A DNA stretch of 34,886 nt from positions 1 to 34,886 of the forward strand of contig CALMIF010000362.1 in NCBI GenBank assembly GCA_937864045.1. The letters run 5' to 3'. Below the pieces are notes generated by a model, which ran no database searches, was not told the origin of the DNA, and saw nothing but the letters and a program-made list of their open reading frames with translations. The translations under genes and the position numbers were made by a program. Every line of letters begins with the position of its first letter. The first letter of the stretch is position 1. Of this stretch, positions 28,000-34,886 are shown piece after piece. This DNA is from an uncultured Aquabacterium sp. GTDB taxonomy: Bacteria > Pseudomonadota > Gammaproteobacteria > Burkholderiales > Burkholderiaceae_C.

Positions 28000-29732
28000 T
28001 CAGTCGTGCGCCGGGTGCGGGGCGTCCAGCCAGGCCAGCAGGGCGGGCAGGTCGACCGGCGCATGCGCCAGCTCCAGCTGGCCGGCCTCGATCTTGGACA
28101 GGTCGAGGATGGCGCTGATGATCGCCAGCAGGTGGGCGCTGGCGCCCTGGATGCGGGCCAGCCGGCCGGCCTGTTCGGCGTCGACGCCGCTCTGCGCCAC
28201 CAGGTGCGCCAGGCCCGAGATCGCGTTGAGCGGCGTGCGGATCTCGTGCGACATGTTGGCCAGGAAGCGGGTCTTGGCCTCGCTCGATGCCTGCGCCGCG
28301 TCGCGTGCCTCGGCCAGCTGGGCGGTGCGGCTGGCCACCAGCTCCTCCAGGTGGTCGCGGTGGCGGGCCAGCTCCTCGCCCAGGCGCTTGCGGGCGGTGA
28401 TGTCGATGCGGATGCCCACGATGTGGCCGCTGGGCGTGCGGGTCTCGACGATGGCCAGCCAGCGGCCGTCGTCCAGCGCCTGCTCGAACACCTGGCCGGT
28501 GGGGTGCTGGTGCAGGTGCACGCGCCGTGCCACCCAGGCGTCGATGTCGTCGCCGGCCTCGGGGTACTGGCCGCGCTCGGCGCCGCGGCGCACGATGTCC
28601 TCGAAGCGCTCGCCCGGCACGATCAGGTCGCGGCTGGTCGCGTGGATGTCGCGGTAGGCGGCGTTGCAGATCACCAGCCGGTCGTCGGGGTCGTAGATGG
28701 TGAAGCCGGTGGCCACGTTGTCCACCGCCTCCACCAGCAGCTGGTGCATCTGCGCGGCGGCCTGCTCGGCGCTGCGCTGCTCGGCCAGCCCGGCCTGCAG
28801 CTGGGCGGCCTGGCGGGGCTGGCGCTGCACGATGCGCCGGCCGATCACCCCGGTGACCGCCAGCGCGCTCAGGGCCAGCAGGCCGCCGCCCAGCCGGTGG
28901 TCGGCGAGCGGCTGAACACCGCCTGCACCGGCTGCCCTTCCTGCGTGATGGCGGTGAACATGTCGCGCTGGTGGGTGCGCATGCGCTCGGCCAGCAGGCC
29001 GCGCGGGTCGAGCACGGCGCCGGTCCAGTGCGTGGACAGCCGCTGGTCGGCAAAGACCTGGCTCAGCGGCGCCGGGTCCAGCACCACCGCCACCAAGGCG
29101 GCCACGTCGCCGTGGCGCAGCACCGGGGCCAGCAGCAGCACGCCGGGGGCGCCGGACGTGCCGTCGCTGCCCAGGCCGCGCACCAGGCCGGTGGCGCGCG
29201 GCAGGCGGTTCTGGCGCACGGTCTCCACGTCGGCCGGGTCGGGTGCCGGCGGTGGCGCCTGCAGCGGCTGCACGCTGGCCAGCACCTGGCGGCCGGTGGC
29301 ATCGAGCAGCACGGCGTGGCGCCAGTCGGTGTGGGCCGCCAGGGCCGCACTGGCCTGGGGGCGGAAGTCCGCCGCCGGCGGCAGGCCGTCCACGCCCAGC
29401 CGGTTGGCCAGCAGCTGGGCCGCAGCCAGCTCGCCGGCCAGGATGCGGTCGGTGGTCACCTGCAGGGCGTGGGCGATGCCGGCCAGGCTGTCGGCCACCG
29501 CCTGGCGCTTGAGCTGCACCACCATCACCGCCGCGGCGACGCCGAACACCACCAGCGGCAGCACCGCCGCCAGCACCAGCCCGGCCAGCGACAGGCCCAG
29601 CCCGTCGGCGGGCGCCGGTGCAGCGGCCACCGCAGCCGCGCCCGTGGCAGGCACCGCGGGCGCGGGCGGCGGGTCGTGCGGGGGCGGTGCGGCCACGGCA
29701 GGCGCATCGCTGCTGGCCAGCATGGGCGTCAT
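28000..29732 (-). pseudogene. sensor histidine kinase broken by a frameshift and loss of the catalytic domain
   Basis: The first part (29732-28869) codes for a membrane helix (about residues 50-72), a periplasmic sensor region ([36 protein letters not shown]), ending [18 protein letters not shown]. The second frame resumes as [23 protein letters not shown], a second membrane helix, then a PAS domain ([28 protein letters not shown]) and HisKA with the phospho-acceptor in [23 protein letters not shown]. At residue LPALL it jumps to [15 protein letters not shown] with no HATPase domain. The second joint may keep the original last residues of a receiver domain. As read, no kinase activity is possible. 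Confidence 0.8.
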
Positions 29733-29826
29733 CCCGGCGAGGGTGGGGCCGGCGCGGCGGCGGTCAAGTGCCGAACAACCCGTGCCACGCCGGCCAATCC
29801 TGCGCCGGCTGAGCGGCGCGCGCCGG

Positions 29827-32142
<2,316 letters not shown>

Positions 32143-32153
32143 TCAAAGAAGCC

Positions 32154-32184
32154 GATAGCCCCACCGGCTATCGCCACGATAGCC
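32154..32184. promoter_or_regulatory. OxyR-like operator between oxyR and katG
   Basis: GATAGCC at 32154-32160, its inverted copy GGCTATC at 32166-32172 and a direct copy GATAGCC at 32178-32184. The CTAT-N7-ATAG spacing of the last two fits the OxyR pattern (ATAG-N7-CTAT-N7-ATAG-N7-CTAT); the first pair is spaced by 9 in place of 7. A further CTAT lies at 32105-32108. The cluster is 90 bases upstream of katG, with TTGAATCAAT nearby as possible core promoter. Confidence 0.6.
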
Positions 32185-32201
32185 CGGACCCGGGCCGCCG
32201 G

Positions 32202-33137
32202 TCAGGACAGCCGGGTCACGCCGTCCAGCCGGCAGGCATGCACCGCATTGCGCAGCGCCGCGATCGCCTCGTAGCGGGTGAAGCTGCGGCGCCAGGCCAG
32301 CACCACGCGGCGGGTGGGCGCGGGCTCGTCGAAGGGCAGGTAGACCACCTGCTGGTTCGGGCCCTCGCTGCGGTCCCAGGTGCGCACGCTGAGCTGCGGC
32401 ACCACGGTGATGCCCATGCCGGCGGCCACCATGTAGCGGATGGTCTCCAGCGAGCTGCCCTCGAAGCTCTTGCGGATGCCCTCGGCGTTGCTGGAGAAGC
32501 GCGCGAACTCGGGGCAGACCTCCAGCACCTGGTCGCGGAAGCAGTGGCCGGTGCCCAGCAGCAGCATGGTCTCCTGCTTCAGCGCGGCGCTGCCGATGCT
32601 GCGCTGCTGCGCCAGCGGGTGGCTGGCCGGCACGGCGACGAGGAAGGGCTCGTCGTACAGCGGCGCGATGGCCAGGCCCGTGTCCGGGAACGGCTCGGCC
32701 AGGATCGCGCAGTCCAGCTCACCGGTGCGCAGCATGTCCAGCAGCTTGACGGTGAAGTTCTCCTGCAGCATCAGCGGCATCTGCGGCGTCATGTCGATGA
32801 CATGGCGCACCAGTTCCGGCAGCAGGTAGGGGCCGATGGTGTAGATGATGCCCAGGCGCAGCGGGCCCGAGAGCGGGTCCTTGCCGCGCTTGGCGATCTC
32901 CTTGATCGCCGCGGCCTGCTCCAGCACCGACTGCGCCTGCCGCACGATGGCCTCGCCCAGCGGCGTCACGCTGACCTCGCTGCCGCCACGCTCGAAGAGC
33001 TTCAGGTCCAGCTCCTCCTCCAGCTTCTTGATCGCCACGCTCAGCGTGGGCTGCGAGACGAAGCAGGCCTCGGCGGCACGGCCGAAGTGGCGTTCACGGG
33101 CGACGGCGACGATGTAGCGCAGCTCGGTGAGGGTCAT
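32202..33137 (-). CDS. oxyR: hydrogen-peroxide-sensing LysR-type regulator OxyR
   Basis: 311 residues. The N-terminal LysR helix-turn-helix is MTLTELRYIVAVARERHFGRAAEACFVSQPTLSVAIKKLEEEL (in pieces). The redox switch is exact: LLGTGHCFRDQVLEVC places the two cysteines at 199 and 208 as in E. coli OxyR. Peroxide forms a disulfide between them and turns on targets such as katG, which follows on the same strand after 137 bases. Upstream, where recG is usual in beta-proteobacteria, an ATPase gene stands instead, ending 25 bases before the oxyR start. Confidence 0.96.
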   Translation of the reverse strand: MTLTELRYIVAVARERHFGRAAEACFVSQPTLSVAIKKLEEELDLKLFERGGSEVSVTPLGEAIVRQAQSVLEQAAAIKEIAKRGKDPLSGPLRLGIIYTIGPYLLPELVRHVIDMTPQMPLMLQENFTVKLLDMLRTGELDCAILAEPFPDTGLAIAPLYDEPFLVAVPASHPLAQQRSIGSAALKQETMLLLGTGHCFRDQVLEVCPEFARFSSNAEGIRKSFEGSSLETIRYMVAAGMGITVVPQLSVRTWDRSEGPNQQVVYLPFDEPAPTRRVVLAWRRSFTRYEAIAALRNAVHACRLDGVTRLS

Positions 33138-33140
33138 CTG

Positions 33141-34700
33141 CAGGGTGGGGTCAGCCGCGGCACTAGCGCATCAGCAGTAGGGTCGACAGCGGGATCGAGA
33201 CGATGCGAGGGTCATCGCTTGCCACATCGTCACCAAGGGTGATCATCAGCCCGAACGGTGCGTTGTAGACACTCTTTTCGATGAAGGACCGAAGGCCGCG
33301 GGAGTCAGCATGATCAATTCGGCGCCGGTACTTCACTTCGACCGGGATTCGCTGATCGCCAATCGTCAGGACATAGTCCACTTCCGGCTCGCTCCCCCGC
33401 TCCGGGAAGTGGTGAACGGCCAGATGGATCACGGACTTGAACAGCTGACCGACTGCGCTTTCAGCCACCCGTCCCGCCAGGTCGGTGAGATGCGGTGCAG
33501 CAAGCAGCGCACTCGGCAGCAGCGGGATCTGCTCCTGCAGCCAGGCTGCCCTCAACGAGTGGTCCGAGAGGATCAGCTTGGCTGCACCCTTTCGGCGCTT
33601 CAGGCGAAGTTCCAAGGGCTCGACGAGGCGGATCAGCAGCGTCGCATCAAGAAACCTGAGGTAAGCGAGGATTCGTTGCCAGCCGATGTTGGCGTCCAGG
33701 CTGCGGCGGACTTCGTCCAGGTAAGCCGCTTGGGCAGGCGCTTGTCCTACGTAGCGGCAGGCCAACCGGAAGACCTCCTCCAACAGAGGCTCATCTCTGC
33801 GCCGTCCTCGTTCACCCACTCGGAGGTCATGCTGAATGGCACGGCGGACTACCGTCTCGACCAGCTGGCTGGACACCTCTTCCCAGGATGCATCCGGTCG
33901 CGTATGGGCCAGCGGGTAGGCACCGAACTCTGAGAACGCCGTGAATGCTTGGTCGCGCAGGATGCGATGCTCGTGGCCAAACTGGCGCAACGCCTGCCAG
34001 AACGACTTCTCCTTCAATGGGGCCAACCCGTTGTAGGCGAGAAATGGGTTCAGTTCGCCGAAGCCTCTGATTTCCCCGATCTCGCGCAGAAGCAAAGGGC
34101 CCATTTCGATAGACGCGATGCGTCCTGCAAGGCTGTCTCGCCCGGCCTCGATGCGCAGCGCAGAACTTCCGGTCACGATCGCTCGCACCGGTTGCAGATC
34201 AACCAGATGTTTGATTTGGGTCGCCCAGTCGCGCAGGTTCTGGACTTCGTCCAGGAGAAGATAAACCGGCCCCCGCTGCTCGTTGGCGAAGGCGTTGATC
34301 GATTTGCCAAGGACGTTGTCTGCATACCAGGCGGCCAGGTCCAGGATCGGCGCCTCGATCTTCTGCAACTGTGGGATGTCGTCGAACTGCACGCGGAAGA
34401 TCCGCTGCGGATCGATGCCATCGTCGAGCAGCGTGTTGATGACCTGATTCAGCAGCGTCGTCTTGCCCACCTGACGCGGTCCGCGAAGCACTGTGATGGG
34501 CGCCAGACCGACTCGAAGGCCCTTCAGCGTGGGCGAAAACGCCCAGCGGCGGATGGGCGGCGTACCGAATGCTCGTTCGCCCCGCCACCATGGATTGCTG
34601 TCGCGCAGGATGCGCTCGACACCCGTCGGGAGCAATCCGGACAATGTGAGCTGCGTAGATGTCGGCGGCATGACTGGGATTGTGCGCACATTCAGGGTGG
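33141..34700. repeat. 8-bp direct repeats flanking the ATPase gene
   Basis: CAGGGTGG occurs at 33141-33148, between oxyR and the ATPase stop, and again at 34693-34700, just upstream of the ATPase start. The two copies bracket the gene almost exactly. They may be a target-site duplication or a recombination scar; chance occurrence is possible given the base composition. Confidence 0.4.
33163..34671 (-). CDS. AAA ATPase with DUF4143/nuclease-like C-terminus, probable insertion
   Basis: 502 residues from the ATG at 34671; a GTG at 34689 would add six. Walker A is GPRQVGKTTLL (64-74) and Walker B VYLLLDEVQNLRDW (136-149), followed by TGSSALRIEAGRDSLAGRI, typical of the AAA_14/DUF4143 family. The C-terminus carries EVDYVLTIGDQRIPVEVKYR, an E/D-x(n)-E-V-K pattern like PD-(D/E)XK nucleases. 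The gene is visibly less GC-rich than its neighbours and uses more A/T-ending codons. It separates oxyR from recG, which are normally adjacent. Transfer and insertion are likely. Function of the family is unknown; defence or genome maintenance roles are only guesses. Confidence 0.85.
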   Translation of the reverse strand: MPPTSTQLTLSGLLPTGVERILRDSNPWWRGERAFGTPPIRRWAFSPTLKGLRVGLAPITVLRGPRQVGKTTLLNQVINTLLDDGIDPQRIFRVQFDDIPQLQKIEAPILDLAAWYADNVLGKSINAFANEQRGPVYLLLDEVQNLRDWATQIKHLVDLQPVRAIVTGSSALRIEAGRDSLAGRIASIEMGPLLLREIGEIRGFGELNPFLAYNGLAPLKEKSFWQALRQFGHEHRILRDQAFTAFSEFGAYPLAHTRPDASWEEVSSQLVETVVRRAIQHDLRVGERGRRRDEPLLEEVFRLACRYVGQAPAQAAYLDEVRRSLDANIGWQRILAYLRFLDATLLIRLVEPLELRLKRRKGAAKLILSDHSLRAAWLQEQIPLLPSALLAAPHLTDLAGRVAESAVGQLFKSVIHLAVHHFPERGSEPEVDYVLTIGDQRIPVEVKYRRRIDHADSRGLRSFIEKSVYNAPFGLMITLGDDVASDDPRIVSIPLSTLLLMR

Positions 34701-34727
34701 CCTTCGGTGCGCTTCGGACGCGGTCCC

Positions 34728-34886
34728 TCAGGCCTTCAGGAACTCGGCCCGGCTGTCCAGCCAGCGCGCCACATGGGCGGCTGCGGCGGCCGGGTGCTGC
34801 GCCAGCAGGCGCGGCGCCAGCTCGCGGGCGCGCTGCAGCAGCGGCGCGTCGTCGTTCAGGTCGGCAAAGCGCAGCAGGGCGTCGCC
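34728..34886 (-). CDS. recG: ATP-dependent DNA helicase RecG, C-terminal end (partial)
   Basis: The frame running in from the window edge codes for 52 residues, GDALLRFADLNDDAPLLQRA then RELAPRLLAQHPAAAAAHVARWLDSRAEFLKA, and stops at 34728-34730. GDALLRFADL followed by a helical segment and a W-L-x-x-R/K-E-F/Y-L-K-A end is the typical RecG C-terminus in Burkholderiales. RecG reverses stalled replication forks. Adjacent recG-oxyR order is common in this group, which supports the call and dates the ATPase insertion after that order was set. Confidence 0.85.
   Translation of the reverse strand, partial: GDALLRFADLNDDAPLLQRARELAPRLLAQHPAAAAAHVARWLDSRAEFLKA

Overview
The window is very GC-rich, densely coded DNA from a beta-proteobacterium, most likely Burkholderiales of the Rubrivivax/Leptothrix/Roseateles kind. 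This placement rests on gene content and order (mnmG-rsmG-parA with parS sites; recG/oxyR/katG; ubiA tail-to-tail with proC; TGATCA-type gene junctions). No ribosomal RNA, tRNA, CRISPR array or insertion sequence was recognised. Genus-level identity is inference.

Layout. 1-5573: a secreted thioredoxin-like protein, a glutathione S-transferase gene destroyed by an internal deletion, and a three-gene overlapping unit (TAP-like alpha/beta hydrolase plus a NatA/NatB-type ABC exporter). 5581-7278: a compact quorum-sensing island with an RsaM/DUF4902-like gene, a LuxR-type receptor with altered ligand-pocket residues and no luxI nearby, a lux box correctly placed for an activated promoter, a 37-residue peptide gene whose product carries three copies of (L)LPKSGW, and a perfect hairpin terminator. 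7309-8885: a Crp/Fnr regulator with a CRP-type operator in front of a DUF2892 membrane protein, then DUF2061 and YkgJ-like small genes. 8968-15751: mnmG, rsmG, parA and a GNAT acetyltransferase, with two parS sites inside mnmG and rsmG. No parB follows; a GGDEF-EAL protein occupies the next position. 15774-21945: glutamate dehydrogenase, a MarR regulator divergent from a glycosyltransferase, proC, ubiA, psuG. 21986-22938: a graveyard holding a DUF4384-like piece and a caspase-fold piece without its catalytic His. 22967-27965: prfC and an NMT1/THI5-type ABC importer operon ending in a nitrobindin-like gene. 28000-29732: a histidine kinase broken at two places. 29827-34886: katG, oxyR, an AAA ATPase/DUF4143 gene inserted between oxyR and recG, and the recG C-terminus.

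The main candidate for something new is the LuxR/lux box/tandem-repeat peptide unit at 5581-7278: a receptor without a synthase sits directly upstream of a lux-box promoter whose transcript encodes a peptide made mostly of near-identical heptapeptides and ends at a strong hairpin. A second theme is a series of genes that keep both ends but lost the middle (GST, histidine kinase, probably the caspase locus). These are either true deletion scars or assembly artefacts.
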